DNA of 64,000 bases from Devosia psychrophila (GCF_000971275.1 NZ_LAPV01000009.1:124001-188000), one strand, 5' to 3'; numbered from the stretch's first letter, positions 38,381 through 47,290 are shown. Notes: generated by a model not told the origin, from the sequence alone. Numbers and translations: made by a program.

Positions 38381-39982
38381 TTAGGGCGTGTCCACGGGGT
38401 AGCGCGGAAACGTCTTGATGGCCTCAGCCAAATCTTCGAGGTCAGGGGGTTCATAGTGACGACCAACCTTAGGGTCACTGTGGCCGCAAAACGCGTCACG
38501 GATGCGCTCTTCTATCTTGGCCTTGGCAGCACGCCGTCTGAATGTATGCCGCCACCCGTGGTTTGGGCCTACCCCAGGGTCAGTGACGCCGAGCTTACGC
38601 ACCCAGTCCGCCAGTTTTTGCCGCAGTTGCACGTAGGGAGGCCGGGGCGGATTGAGGGGGTCAATCTTCTGGTTCGGCCTAGGAGCAGTATGGCCGTAAA
38701 AGAGGGGGCCGGGCTTGGCCGCTTGCACGAAGTCGATGAAGCCCTGTTCGATTAGGTGGTCATGCAAGACGACGAGCCTGGGCATGGAGCCCTTCACCGT
38801 TCCTGCATCAGGGGTGATGCTTAAGACCCAGAAGCCATCCTTGTGCTGCTCAATGTCCTGCTTACGGAGCTGCGTCATCTCGCCAGACCGGGCGCCCGTA
38901 TAGGCGCATAGCCACGGAACCCAACGAACCGCTGCTCGGAAATGCTCCTTTGTCTTGACCCCGAGCGGGCGCGTTGTGGCCTTAAGGATGGTCTCTGCAT
39001 CCTCATCTTTGAACTTGCTCTTGGTTGGACCGGAACGAGCGACCGCCACCTTCACATCGACAAAAGGGTTGTTGGTTAGCTTCTTCTGCTTCTTGACCCA
39101 GTTGAAAACTGTGCGAGCAGCCGTCAGCCAGACCTCATTGATTGTTCTGCCTCCTGCCTTTGTCCCAGTGAGCTTATCCTTCCACTGGACAGCTTCGTCG
39201 TCTGTCATCAGGGCAACGTCACGGCCATCAAGGAAAGTGTTGAGGTCCATGAACACCACACGCCAGCGGTTCACAGTTGCGGTCGCTGGCTGGCGCTCCT
39301 TGACCCACGCCTCAAACGCGCCCCAAGCGTTCCATCCAGCCAACTTGACGTTGCCAGTGATCGTGGTGGCGGCCTGAACAGGGAACTTCATCCGATGCGT
39401 GTCAGGAGCAAAGTTACCTTCGGCCTGACGGCGCAGGAGCGCCATGGCCACGACAAGGTCTTGCTCAAGTGTATTTAGAAGGTTGTCCTGACTTGCACCG
39501 TCGAGCTTCAATCCGGCTTCAGCAAGGAACGAAGGCAGCCGGGAAAGCTCAGTGACCTTGGCCAGCACCCTGGGCCGATACCAGGCAGGGACTCCCTCCG
39601 GGTCTTCGCCTACACCGCCAACGGCTTCCGTCAGATTTTGGTATTGCTCGTGATGGTGGTCCCAGACCTCAGCGGTCTGCGGGTTCGCTGCATGCTGGGC
39701 AATAAACCAGTCGTACCATCGACCTACCAGGACATGCAGTTCGCGATGGGAAAGGATTATGGCCTCGCCAGCCTGTGACGACCGGAGCGAAGCGATTCGC
39801 CCCTCTACGTCAGCCAGCCACTGGCCGAACTCTGCTTTGGCACTGCCTTGAGATAAATCGGAGCGACGAAAGCGCTCTTCCTGCCGAACGCCATAGGCGC
39901 GTTGATAGGCGTCCCTGACATCGATCGGGATGACTTTACGGGAGAACCAGTCGCCGTTTTTGGCTCGGGTGAGGTTTGGCAT
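38381..39982 (-). CDS. int: Tyrosine integrase of the element
   Basis: 533 residues. A core-binding SAM-like domain near 240-330 (AWNAWGAFEAWVKERQPATA) precedes the catalytic domain with YTGARSGEMTQLR (first Arg), NHGWRHTFRRRA (His-x-x-Arg) and GHSDPKVGRHYEP (nucleophile Tyr). The N-terminal 230 residues are an extended arm-binding region. The ATG at 39982 is the first sensible start; the upstream open frame runs through the tRNA. It lies 98 bases from tRNA-Leu and reads away from it, the standard layout. Confidence 0.95.
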   Translation of the reverse strand: MPNLTRAKNGDWFSRKVIPIDVRDAYQRAYGVRQEERFRRSDLSQGSAKAEFGQWLADVEGRIASLRSSQAGEAIILSHRELHVLVGRWYDWFIAQHAANPQTAEVWDHHHEQYQNLTEAVGGVGEDPEGVPAWYRPRVLAKVTELSRLPSFLAEAGLKLDGASQDNLLNTLEQDLVVAMALLRRQAEGNFAPDTHRMKFPVQAATTITGNVKLAGWNAWGAFEAWVKERQPATATVNRWRVVFMDLNTFLDGRDVALMTDDEAVQWKDKLTGTKAGGRTINEVWLTAARTVFNWVKKQKKLTNNPFVDVKVAVARSGPTKSKFKDEDAETILKATTRPLGVKTKEHFRAAVRWVPWLCAYTGARSGEMTQLRKQDIEQHKDGFWVLSITPDAGTVKGSMPRLVVLHDHLIEQGFIDFVQAAKPGPLFYGHTAPRPNQKIDPLNPPRPPYVQLRQKLADWVRKLGVTDPGVGPNHGWRHTFRRRAAKAKIEERIRDAFCGHSDPKVGRHYEPPDLEDLAEAIKTFPRYPVDTP

Positions 39983-40079
39983 GAGGATGGCCACTTGTAG
40001 CGCCCTTTGTAGTGGGTGGGCTGCTACAAGTGCCTGTAATCCTTCAACTCTTTGGCCCCGCTGAGATAACGGGAGAGTT

Positions 40080-40096
40080 TGGTGCGGTCGAGAAGA
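40080..40096. repeat. attR, 17-bp direct repeat within tRNA-Leu
   Basis: Second copy of TGGTGCGGTCGAGAAGA. Read on the minus strand it is the acceptor and T-arm 3' end of tRNA-Leu with the encoded CCA, so the element restores the tRNA on insertion. Confidence 0.9.
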
Positions 40097-40166
40097 CTCG
40101 AACTTCCACGCCCTTTCGGGCACAGCGACCTCAACGCTGCGCGTCTACCAATTCCGCCACGACCGC
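40080..40166 (-). tRNA. tRNA-Leu(GAG)
   Basis: 87 bases including encoded CCA. Acceptor stem GCGGTCG / CGACCGC, D stem GCG/CGC, anticodon stem CAGCG / CGCTG with loop TTGAGGT (anticodon GAG, reading CUC/CUU), long class II variable arm TGCCCGAAAGGGCGT and T arm with TTCGAGT. It is the integration target of the neighbouring element; its 3' end is the attR core. Confidence 0.97.
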
Positions 40167-40302
40167 ATTTTAGGTAGAGCCTCAACCCGAGGGGTCGAAG
40201 CGATTGGGGATGTAGCAAAGGTCTCCCGGAACCTCAAGCGCTTAAATCGAGATTTCCCAACTGAAGCCCGTGGGGAGCACTAGATGTGCCGGCTAATCGT
40301 TC

Positions 40303-40397
40303 AGGCTGAGCCGAAAGGCGTCGCTTTCGAGAGCCGGAGCGGAGCGTACGTCAGGTACGTGAGCGCCAGAAGCGCAGCGCGGCTTGCAGATCAGCCT
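40303..40397. repeat. 95-bp imperfect inverted repeat after fliN
   Basis: Outer arms AGGCTGA / TCAGCCT, with a central hairpin CGTAC-GTCAG-GTACG. Between them are GC-rich partly complementary stretches. It lies 19 bases past the FliN stop, so it would be in that mRNA's 3' end. The rest of the gap to the tRNA shows nothing. Confidence 0.55.
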
Positions 40398-40416
40398 CAC
40401 TTGAAAGGCGCAGTGC

Positions 40417-40650
40417 CTAGCCGCGGCGGAAAATCTTCTCCGTTATCTGCACCCGCAAGTGGCCGTCTTCGACGCTGACCTCGCCGTGGGCGATCAGCGT
40501 GTTATTGGCGTAGATGTTGAGCGGATCGTCTTCTGTGGCATCAAGCTCGATCACCGCGCCGCGGCCCATGCGCAGCAAATGGTGGATCGGCATGGTCGTG
40601 GCGCCGAGTTCGACCGTGATGTCCACTTCAATATTGTCTAATGTGTTCAT
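40417..40650 (-). CDS. Short FliN-like flagellar motor switch protein
   Basis: 77 residues forming a single SpoA/FliN C-terminal domain: DITVELGATTMPIHHLLRMG, AVIELDATEDDPLNIYANN, TLIAHGEVSVEDGHLRVQIT. FliN forms the lower C-ring that binds CheY-P signals with FliM and FliG. It lacks the N-terminal extension of typical FliN, and no flagellar operon surrounds it. It diverges from lipB. Confidence 0.82.
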   Translation of the reverse strand: MNTLDNIEVDITVELGATTMPIHHLLRMGRGAVIELDATEDDPLNIYANNTLIAHGEVSVEDGHLRVQITEKIFRRG

Positions 40651-40724
40651 AGATAAGTATGGAACCCCGACGCGGCCGCCATGATGCGACTGCTGAATCT
40701 GTTGCAGGTAACTCTCTGGCTAGT

Positions 40725-41489
40725 ATGGTTATGGAAACGTTAACAAACGGCGATGACGGATGCGAAACCAGTAACAAACTGGCACGCATCGACGCCCGCC
40801 CGGTGCAATGGATCATTTCGCCTGAACCCGTACCCTACCCTGTCGCGCTCGACGCCATGAAGGCCAGGGCCGCCGCCATAGCTGCCGGCGAAGCCGAGGA
40901 AGCCATCTGGCTGATCGAACATCCGCCGCTCTACACAGCTGGCACCTCGGCGGTGGCAGCGGACCTGCTGTCGGATCGCTTCCCAGTCTATGACGCCGGG
41001 CGTGGCGGGCAATACACCTATCACGGCCCCGGCCAGCGCGTGGCCTATGTCATGCTCGACCTAACCCAGCGCGGCCGCGATATCCGTTGTCTGGTCAAAG
41101 GTCTGGAAGGCTGGATCATCGACACCCTCGCTGCCTACAACATCACCGGCGAGCGTCGCGACGGCCGTATCGGCGTCTGGGTGCAGCGTCCTGACAAGGG
41201 CATGCTCAAGGAAGACAAGATCGCCGCCATTGGCGTCCGCGTCTCCAAATGGGTAACCTTTCATGGCATTTCGCTCAACGTAATGCCCGACCTCACGCAC
41301 TATGACGGCATTGTCCCATGCGGCATTTCCGACCAGGGCGTCACCAGCTTTGAGGATCTCGGCCAGCTGGTCTCCATGCCTGAGGTCGATTCGGTCCTGC
41401 GCTCGACATTCGAGCGCCGCTTCGGACCCACCATTTCCGCAAGTGAGGAAAGCCTTGTCAGCACTGGCCCGCGTAGCCTAGTTGCGTAA
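40725..41489 (+). CDS. lipB: Octanoyl-[acyl carrier protein] transferase
   Basis: 254 residues. Transfers octanoyl from ACP to lipoyl domains, the first step of lipoate synthesis. Motifs: [13 protein letters not shown], the substrate His region [15 protein letters not shown], the catalytic Lys in [17 protein letters not shown], and the nucleophile Cys in [13 protein letters not shown]. The start is uncertain: ATG at 40725 or 40731 are both in frame, and an earlier open stretch to 40659 overlaps the fliN promoter region. Confidence 0.95.
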   Translation: MVMETLTNGDDGCETSNKLARIDARPVQWIISPEPVPYPVALDAMKARAAAIAAGEAEEAIWLIEHPPLYTAGTSAVAADLLSDRFPVYDAGRGGQYTYHGPGQRVAYVMLDLTQRGRDIRCLVKGLEGWIIDTLAAYNITGERRDGRIGVWVQRPDKGMLKEDKIAAIGVRVSKWVTFHGISLNVMPDLTHYDGIVPCGISDQGVTSFEDLGQLVSMPEVDSVLRSTFERRFGPTISASEESLVSTGPRSLVA

Positions 41490-41521
41490 CACTGCATTGC
41501 ATTGGCGCCTTGGAGGACACT

Positions 41522-42046
41522 ATGACGCTCGATGATCTGAAACGCCTGTTTACCCGCCAGACGCTGTTCCGGCTTGACGCGATCCTATCGCCGAAGCTGG
41601 TGCCGATCCTTTACGCGCTCGGCCTTGCGGCTATTCTGCTCTGGGCCGTTAGCCACCTGTTCTGGAGCTTTGGCTTTGGTTTTGGCACCGGGCTGTGGGG
41701 CCTGCTGGAAATCCTGGTGTTTGGCCTGCTGTCGTTTGTCGGCCTGCGCATCGCCAGCGAAGCGCTGCTGGTCTGGTTCAAGACCCATGAGGCCAGCGGC
41801 GAGACGGTCAACCGCTCACGCTATTCGGCCTCGCTGCTCGACGAAGTCCGCGACGCCATCCGCGACCTTGCCGAAGAAGGCAGCGACGATCTCGACTATG
41901 CCGAAGCCGACGAATACATCACCCCGGCCACCGAGCCTTTTCCTTACGTGGCGCCTGACGCACCCCGCGGACCAGCCACCACCTCCGGCGAAGTCTTCGC
42001 CAAACCCCGCCGCACCGCCAAGCGTACGCCACCGCCAAAAGTGTGA
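41522..42046 (+). CDS. DUF4282 membrane protein
   Basis: 174 residues. ATG at 41522 with GGAGG five bases upstream. Two membrane segments (VPILYALGLAAILLWAVSHL; GLLEILVFGLLSFVGLRI) typical of DUF4282, preceded by LFTRQTLFRLD. The cytoplasmic tail is acidic then Pro-rich. It follows lipB by 32 bases, perhaps co-transcribed. Function of the family unknown. Confidence 0.82.
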   Translation: MTLDDLKRLFTRQTLFRLDAILSPKLVPILYALGLAAILLWAVSHLFWSFGFGFGTGLWGLLEILVFGLLSFVGLRIASEALLVWFKTHEASGETVNRSRYSASLLDEVRDAIRDLAEEGSDDLDYAEADEYITPATEPFPYVAPDAPRGPATTSGEVFAKPRRTAKRTPPPKV

Positions 42047-42086
42047 GGTGGAGAGGGGCGTGGGGGCTGGCCACGACATGGCCCAG

Positions 42087-42180
42087 CCACCGGCGTCTCC
42101 CCCGGACTTGTTTCGGGGGTCACTCACCATACGGCGCTCGCTGACAAAGACCCGCGGATCAAGTCCGCGGGAGGCGCCGG
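42087..42180. repeat. GC-rich palindromic repeat
   Basis: Contains CCCCCGGACTTGTTTCGGGGG and, about 40 bases on, CCGCGGATCAAGTCCGCGG, both short hairpins sharing the ACTTG/CAAGT core in opposite orientation, with outer arms ACCGGCG / GCGCCGGT. A REP-type structure between the DUF4282 gene and its terminator. Confidence 0.55.
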
Positions 42181-42220
42181 TGGACATGGGCGCATCTCAT
42201 TTAACCCACCCGCCCAAACA

Positions 42221-42258
42221 AAAAAGGCCGCCAGAACCTCAGTTCCGGCGGCCTTTTT
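42221..42258. terminator. Bidirectional intrinsic terminator
   Basis: AAAAAGGCCGCC / GGCGGCCTTTTT stem with an inner GAAC / GTTC pair; T-runs on both strands. It serves the DUF4282 gene (plus) and the DoxX gene (minus). Confidence 0.9.
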
Positions 42259-42273
42259 CATTTGATCGACAGA

Positions 42274-42651
42274 CTACTTCTTGTTGAGGCTCCAGGCACC
42301 CGGGCCGGAAAAGACCAGGTACAGGAACACGAAGCAGAACAGGATGGCGGCGTCGCCACCATTGTTGGTGGGGAAGGTGTTCATCGGCGCATGAACCATG
42401 AAGTAGGCGACGGCCATGGTGCCCGAGGCCACGAAAGCGGCCGGACGGGTGAAGAAGCCAAGAATGATCAGGATGCTGGTGATGATCTCGATGATGCCGC
42501 CGAGGCCGAACAGGCTGATCAGCGGGGGTTGCATATCGGTTGCGGGGAAGCCGAGAACCTTCTGCAAGCCGTGCAGCAGGAACAGCAGCGCAGTGACGAT
42601 GCGCAGCACGGCGAGGGCCTGCGGCGCGTAGGCGGAGAGACGATCGAACAT
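42274..42651 (-). CDS. DoxX family membrane protein
   Basis: 125 residues with four predicted membrane helices: ALAVLRIVTALLFLLHGLQK, SLFGLGGIIEIITSILIILG, RPAAFVASGTMAVAYFM and AILFCFVFLYLVFSG. The HGLQK and FTRPAA segments are family hallmarks. AGGAG seven bases before ATG at 42651. DoxX members contribute to redox or thiol-stress responses in some bacteria. A palindrome resembling a LacI-type operator lies 70 bases upstream. Confidence 0.9.
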   Translation of the reverse strand: MFDRLSAYAPQALAVLRIVTALLFLLHGLQKVLGFPATDMQPPLISLFGLGGIIEIITSILIILGFFTRPAAFVASGTMAVAYFMVHAPMNTFPTNNGGDAAILFCFVFLYLVFSGPGAWSLNKK

Positions 42652-42720
42652 GGTTTGGCTCCTCTGAGCACGGGGACGCTGCGCCAGCTCAATGGGCGCA
42701 ATTGCGAAATCCCCATTAAA

Positions 42721-42732
42721 GCAAACGTTTGC
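42721..42732. promoter_or_regulatory. LacI/PurR-like palindrome upstream of DoxX gene
   Basis: Perfect 12-bp palindrome GCAAACGTTTGC with a central CG, the form bound by LacI/PurR-family repressors. It lies 70 bases upstream of the DoxX start codon. Confidence 0.45.
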
Positions 42733-42907
42733 ACCTGAAAACCGATAGTAATGCAAATGCACTGTTCATGAAACTGAACATTCAAGCCCACGGGCCCGCC
42801 GCAATCGGCAGCCCAGCCCCGCGTCGCGTGGGAGGCAGTCACATTGCGTAACCGTCAAACTTTCTGTATGACGCCCGCAACCACCCACATTGGAATTCAA
42901 AGCTCAC

Positions 42908-44239
42908 ATGAGCCAAGCGCCAAAAATTGGCCTCGTCAGCCTCGGCTGCCCCAAAGCCCTCGTCGATAGCGAACGCATCATGTCGACACTGCGCGCCCAG
43001 GGCTACTCGTTCAGCCGCGACTATGCCGGCGCCGATATAGTCCTCGTCAACACCTGCGGTTTCCTCGATTCGGCCAAACAGGAATCGCTCGAAGCAATCG
43101 GCGAAGCCCTGGCCGAAAACGGCCGCGTCATCGTCACCGGCTGTCTCGGCGTCGAAGAAGAGCTGATCCGCAAGACGCATCCGTCAGTGCTCGCCATCTC
43201 CGGCCCGCATCAATATGAGAACGTCGTCAACGCCGTGCATGAGCACCTGCCGCCGGTTCCCAATAAATTTCTCGACCTGGTCCCGGAACAGGGCCTCAAG
43301 CTAACTCCGCGCCATTACGCCTATCTGAAGATTTCCGAAGGCTGCAACAATCGCTGCTCCTTCTGCATCATTCCCCAGATCCGCGGCGATCTCGCATCGC
43401 GTCCGGCTGCCGGCATTCTGGGTGAGGCCGAGGGCCTCGTCCGCAATGGCGTCAAGGAACTGTTGGTAATCAGCCAGGATACCAGCGCCTATGGCGTCGA
43501 TATCAAATATGCCGAAAGCAATTACCGCGGCCGTCCGGTCAAGGCCAAGTTCTATGACCTTGCCAAGGAACTAGGCCAGTTCGGTGCCTGGGTCCGCCTG
43601 CACTATGTCTACCCCTACCCCCACGTCGACGCGATCATGGAACTGATGTCCGACGGCCTCGTGCTGCCCTATCTCGACATTCCCTTCCAGCACGCTTCGC
43701 CCTCGGTGCTGAAGGCCATGCGCCGCCCGGCCCATCAGGAAAAGACCCTGAACCGCATCCTGAGCTGGAAGAGCCAGGTGCCGGACCTCACCGTCCGCTC
43801 CAACTTCATCGTCGGCTTCCCCGGCGAAACCGAAGACGACTTCGAGATGATGCTCGACTTCATCGAGGAAGCCGAAATCGACCGCGCCGGCTGCTTCAAG
43901 TATGAGCCCGTCACCGGTGCCCCGGCCAACGAACTCGAAGGCATCGTGCCCGACGACGTGGCGCAGGATCGCTGGGAACGCCTGATGGAAGTCGCCCAGA
44001 ACGTCTCCGCCGGCCAGCTGGCCAAGAAGGTCGGCCGCACTATCCAGGTGCTGGTCGATGACGTGCAGCCCGAGCTGAACAAGGCTATCGCCCGCTCCAA
44101 GTGGGACGCTCCCGAAATCGACGGCCAGGTGGTGATTTCCAACGCCGCCGGCATCAAGCCCGGTGACATGCTCGACGTGCTGGTCACCGACAGCGACGAA
44201 TACGACCTGTTCGCCGAACCGGTCAAAGCGCTGCACTGA
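42908..44239 (+). CDS. rimO: Ribosomal protein S12 methylthiotransferase
   Basis: 443 residues. Radical-SAM enzyme that methylthiolates Asp89 of S12. UPF0004 domain with cluster-binding Cys in [22 protein letters not shown] and VTGCLGVEE; radical-SAM domain with the CxxxCxxC motif in [15 protein letters not shown]-terminal TRAM domain ([10 protein letters not shown]). The NTCGF and GCLG forms are those of RimO rather than MiaB. ATG at 42908 is used; a TTG six codons earlier is less likely. Confidence 0.96.
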   Translation: MSQAPKIGLVSLGCPKALVDSERIMSTLRAQGYSFSRDYAGADIVLVNTCGFLDSAKQESLEAIGEALAENGRVIVTGCLGVEEELIRKTHPSVLAISGPHQYENVVNAVHEHLPPVPNKFLDLVPEQGLKLTPRHYAYLKISEGCNNRCSFCIIPQIRGDLASRPAAGILGEAEGLVRNGVKELLVISQDTSAYGVDIKYAESNYRGRPVKAKFYDLAKELGQFGAWVRLHYVYPYPHVDAIMELMSDGLVLPYLDIPFQHASPSVLKAMRRPAHQEKTLNRILSWKSQVPDLTVRSNFIVGFPGETEDDFEMMLDFIEEAEIDRAGCFKYEPVTGAPANELEGIVPDDVAQDRWERLMEVAQNVSAGQLAKKVGRTIQVLVDDVQPELNKAIARSKWDAPEIDGQVVISNAAGIKPGDMLDVLVTDSDEYDLFAEPVKALH

Positions 44240-44270
44240 TAGTCAAGGCGAGGTCTCGGACTCAATCTGC

Positions 44271-44296
44271 AAAGGCGTCGCATCCGCGGCGCCTTT
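44271..44296 (+). terminator. Intrinsic terminator after rimO
   Basis: AAAGGCG / CGCCTTT stem with a 12-base loop and a following TTTTG, 31 bases past the rimO stop. Confidence 0.65.
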
Positions 44297-44473
44297 TGCT
44301 TGCCGGCCGCGGAACAAAATCCCTCCTCTCGACCTTCCCGCGCAACACCATCACCATCACCCTGCCAAGCGGTAAATTACCCTTCCCAAACAGCGCTTTG
44401 ACGCTGGACGATGATGCAAACCTCATTGCATCTCGACCCAACGTAACTTCTACCGTTGGGAACCAGCGTCACC

Positions 44474-45457
44474 ATGAACAAGCTTCTTGCCACCGCCGTC
44501 GTGGCCGTCGTCCTCGGCACCAGCCCGGTCTTTGCCCAGCCGACCGATATCCTCAACGCGTCCTATGACATTGCCCGCGAGCTGTTCGAGGCTGAAAACG
44601 CCGCCTACGCCGCGTCCGGCGCTGCGGTGACCGTCAACCAGTCCCACGCCGGCTCCTCGGCCCAGGCCCGCGCCGTGCTCGAAGGCCTCGCCGCCGACGT
44701 CGTGACCTTCAACCAGGTCACCGACATCGACAAGCTGGTCGATGGCGGTTTCGTCTCCGACGATTGGGTATCCGAATTTCCCAACAATGCCGCGCCGTTC
44801 TATTCTTTCCCGGCCTTCCTCGTCCGCGCCGGCAATCCCAAGGGTATCAGCGACTGGGGCGATCTCGCTGACGACGGCGTCCAAGTGATCTTTCCCAATC
44901 CCAAGACCTCTGGAAATGGCCGCTACACTTACCTGGCCGCCCGCGCCTGGGCGATCGAGGAGTATGCCGGCGACGAAGCCAAGATCGAAGAATTCCTCAT
45001 CAAGCTGTTCGCCAACGTCCCGGTGTTCGAGACCGGCGGCCGCGCTGCCACTACCGCCTTCACCGAACGCCAGCTTGGCGACGTGCTGGTCAGCTTCGAG
45101 GCCGAAGTGCTGAGCGTGCGCAAGCAGCTGGGCGCCGACAAGTATGACGCAGTCACTCCCTCGGTCAGCTTCCTGTCCGAATTCCCCGTCGCCATCGTCG
45201 ACAAGGTCGTCGATGCCCGTGGCAGCCGTGATCTGGCCAAGTCCTATCTCGATTTCCTGTTTACCCCCGAAGGCCAGGAAGTCGCCGCCGCCAATTTCCA
45301 CCGCCCCTATGACGATAAGGTTCTTGCCGCCCACGCCGCCGACTTCCCCGAAGTTCGCCTCGTGACCGTAGATGAGGCCTTCGGCGGCTGGGACAAGGTT
45401 TCGGCCGAGCACTTCGCCGATGGCGGCCTGCTCGACAAGGTCTTCCTCAATCAATAG
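44474..45457 (+). CDS. sbp: Sulfate ABC transporter substrate-binding protein
   Basis: 327 residues. Signal peptide MNKLLATAVVAVVLGTSPVF, cut after AQ. Mature protein matches the sulfate/thiosulfate periplasmic receptor: ILNASYDIARELFEAEN, QSHAGSSAQARAVLEGL, DVVTFNQVTDID, FPNPKTSGNGRYTYLAA and YLDFLFTPEGQEVAA. First gene of an operon with CysT and CysW. ATG at 44474 is preferred over 44456 for the signal peptide. Confidence 0.93.
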   Translation: MNKLLATAVVAVVLGTSPVFAQPTDILNASYDIARELFEAENAAYAASGAAVTVNQSHAGSSAQARAVLEGLAADVVTFNQVTDIDKLVDGGFVSDDWVSEFPNNAAPFYSFPAFLVRAGNPKGISDWGDLADDGVQVIFPNPKTSGNGRYTYLAARAWAIEEYAGDEAKIEEFLIKLFANVPVFETGGRAATTAFTERQLGDVLVSFEAEVLSVRKQLGADKYDAVTPSVSFLSEFPVAIVDKVVDARGSRDLAKSYLDFLFTPEGQEVAAANFHRPYDDKVLAAHAADFPEVRLVTVDEAFGGWDKVSAEHFADGGLLDKVFLNQ

Positions 45458-45469
45458 AGCCACATGCTC

Positions 45470-45502
45470 GGTGTCACCCCGGCTCAAGGCCGGGATGACA
45501 CC
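45470..45502. repeat. REP-type hairpin between sbp and cysT
   Basis: GGTGTCA-C-CCCGGC / GCCGGG-A-TGACACC with a TCAAG loop, a second copy of the core seen at 9443-9480. Inside an operon it may stabilise the sbp mRNA or partly stop transcription before the permeases. Confidence 0.8.
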
Positions 45503-45570
45503 TCAGGTGTTACGGCATCTGAATTGACCAACCGGCGGGCAGCAATGTCCGCCCATCTGCGTGAGGTCTT

Positions 45571-46407
45571 ATGGCATCGAAACGTTCCAAGCACCTGCTG
45601 CCCGGCTTCGGGCTGACGCTTGGCGTGTCCATGCTCTACATCACCATCATCATCGTGCTGCCGCTGCTAGCCATGCTGCTTAAGGTCGGTGGCATGGGCT
45701 GGGAAGAGTTCTGGCGCATCGTCGCCTCCAATCGCTCGCTCGCTGCCTATCGCATCACCTTCAGCTCGGCCTTCATCGCCACCATCTTCAATGGCGTGTT
45801 CGGCCTGCTGCTGGCTTGGGTGCTGACCCGGTACAGCTTCCCCGGCAAGCGCATCCTCGACGCCCTGGTCGACCTGCCCTTCGCCCTGCCGACCGCCGTT
45901 GCCGGTCTCGTGCTGGTTACTCTGTTTGCGCCGACCGGCTGGTATGGCCAGTTCATCGAACCCAACGGCTTCAAGGTCAACTATACGCAAGCCGGCATCA
46001 TCATCGCCATGACCTTCACCTCGATCCCCTTCGTGGTCCGCACGGTCCAGCCGGTGCTCGAAGAAATCCAGGTCGACCTCGAGGAAGCCGCAAAAACCCT
46101 CGGCGCCACGCCGTGGCAGGTGTTCTCCCGCATCATCTGGCCCACCATCCTGCCCGCCTTCATGGCCGGCTGCGTGCTGTCCTTTGCCCGTTCGCTGGGC
46201 GAGTTCGGCGCCGTGGTGTTCATCGCCGGAAACCTGCCCGGTAAAACCGAGATCGTCTCGTTACTGATCTTCATCCGCATCGACGAATACAATTATGAAG
46301 GCGCCGCCGCCTTGGCCTTCGTCCTGCTTGTGGCCGCCTTTAGCCTCCTGCTGCTGACCAACGCCTTGCAATCCTGGCAAGTCCGCTACGCCGATCGGAG
46401 CCGTTAA
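45571..46407 (+). CDS. cysT: Sulfate ABC transporter permease CysT
   Basis: 278 residues with about six membrane helices. Typical CysT segments: LVDLPFALPTAVAGLVLVTL, the EAA cytoplasmic loop EEAAKTLGATPWQVFSRIIW and SLGEFGAVVFIAGNLPGKTE. It pairs with CysW to form the inner-membrane pore for sulfate or thiosulfate. Its stop overlaps the CysW start (TAATG). Confidence 0.94.
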   Translation: MASKRSKHLLPGFGLTLGVSMLYITIIIVLPLLAMLLKVGGMGWEEFWRIVASNRSLAAYRITFSSAFIATIFNGVFGLLLAWVLTRYSFPGKRILDALVDLPFALPTAVAGLVLVTLFAPTGWYGQFIEPNGFKVNYTQAGIIIAMTFTSIPFVVRTVQPVLEEIQVDLEEAAKTLGATPWQVFSRIIWPTILPAFMAGCVLSFARSLGEFGAVVFIAGNLPGKTEIVSLLIFIRIDEYNYEGAAALAFVLLVAAFSLLLLTNALQSWQVRYADRSR

Positions 46408-47225
46408 TGACCACCACAACGGCAACCCGCTCCCCTGCCGAAATCACCCTGATAACCTTGGCCTTCGTCTTCGCCGCGGCCCTGCTGGTGGTCCCGCTCG
46501 CCGTCATCTTCGCCTTCGCCCTGCGCGAGGGCCTTGGCGTCTATCTGGCAAACATTGCCGAACCCAGCACAGTCCACGCCATCGGCCTCACGATTTTGAC
46601 CGCGCTCATCGTGGTCCCGATCAATATCGTGGTCGGCATCTGCGTCGCCTGGCTGGTCACCCGGTTCAGATTCCCCGGCCGGCAGGTGCTGATCACATTC
46701 ATCGAGCTGCCCGCCGCCGTCAGCCCTATCGTGGCCGGCACGGTCTATCTGTTCCTCTACGGCGGCCAGGGCTTGCTCGGCCCGGTGCTGCAAGGCGCCG
46801 GCATCCAGCTGATGTTCACCGTCACGGCGATCATCCTGGTCAGCCTGTTCGTCACCGCGCCCTTCGTTGCCCGCGAACTGATCCCGCTGATGCAGCAACA
46901 GGGCACCGAGGACGAGGAAGCAGCGCTGTCGCTCGGCGCCAATGGCTGGCAGATGTTCTGGTTTGTTACCCTGCCCAACATCCGCTGGGCCATCCTTTAC
47001 GGCGCTATCCTGACCAACGCTCGCGTCATGGGGGAGTTCGGCGCGGTCTCGGTGGTCTCCGGCTCGATCCGCGGCCAGACCAATACCCTGCCCTTGCAGA
47101 TCAGCCAGCTCTTCAACGATTTCAACGTCACCGGCTCCTTCGCTGCCGCCTCGACGCTGGCGCTGATGGCCGTGCTGACGCTGATCCTCAAATCCAGCCT
47201 CGAAGCAAAGGGCGGCTGGCGGTAG
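46407..47225 (+). CDS. cysW: Sulfate ABC transporter permease CysW
   Basis: 272 residues, six predicted helices. The segments FIELPAAVSPIVAGTVYLFL and EEAALSLGANGWQMFWFVTL (EAA loop) and MGEFGAVSVVSGSIRGQT are those of CysW. It overlaps cysT by one base. No cysA ATPase follows; the next gene is unrelated and on the other strand, so the transporter must borrow an ATPase encoded elsewhere. Confidence 0.94.
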   Translation: MTTTTATRSPAEITLITLAFVFAAALLVVPLAVIFAFALREGLGVYLANIAEPSTVHAIGLTILTALIVVPINIVVGICVAWLVTRFRFPGRQVLITFIELPAAVSPIVAGTVYLFLYGGQGLLGPVLQGAGIQLMFTVTAIILVSLFVTAPFVARELIPLMQQQGTEDEEAALSLGANGWQMFWFVTLPNIRWAILYGAILTNARVMGEFGAVSVVSGSIRGQTNTLPLQISQLFNDFNVTGSFAAASTLALMAVLTLILKSSLEAKGGWR

Positions 47226-47290
47226 CGGCCCAAATACCCAGAGGGCCCTCGCGCCGACTCCACCATAGAGCGATTTGGTCTTCCGCCGGG

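Larger units (their letters stand above)
20681..40096. mobile_element. Integrated element (defective podovirus-like prophage) in tRNA-Leu
   Basis: About 19.4 kb bounded by the 17-bp direct repeat TGGTGCGGTCGAGAAGA. The right copy forms the 3' end of an intact tRNA-Leu gene; the left copy is the displaced tRNA end. A tyrosine integrase lies next to the intact tRNA. Cargo: a NACHT-LRR protein, a decayed protease, a serine recombinase, small unknowns, and phage-type genes (Rha, RNase H, large lysozyme/ejection protein, DUF3102-like). No terminase, portal, major capsid, tail tube or polymerase gene is visible, so it cannot form particles alone. It may be a remnant or a satellite. Confidence 0.9.

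Noticed and set aside
20681..40096. CRISPR array in the element
   Set aside because: No regularly spaced direct repeats; the TGTCCG cluster has irregular spacing and mixed orientation.
39983..40123. N-terminal extension of the integrase through the tRNA gene
   Set aside because: The extra residues overlap tRNA-Leu and are not protein-like; the start at 39982 fits integrase families.
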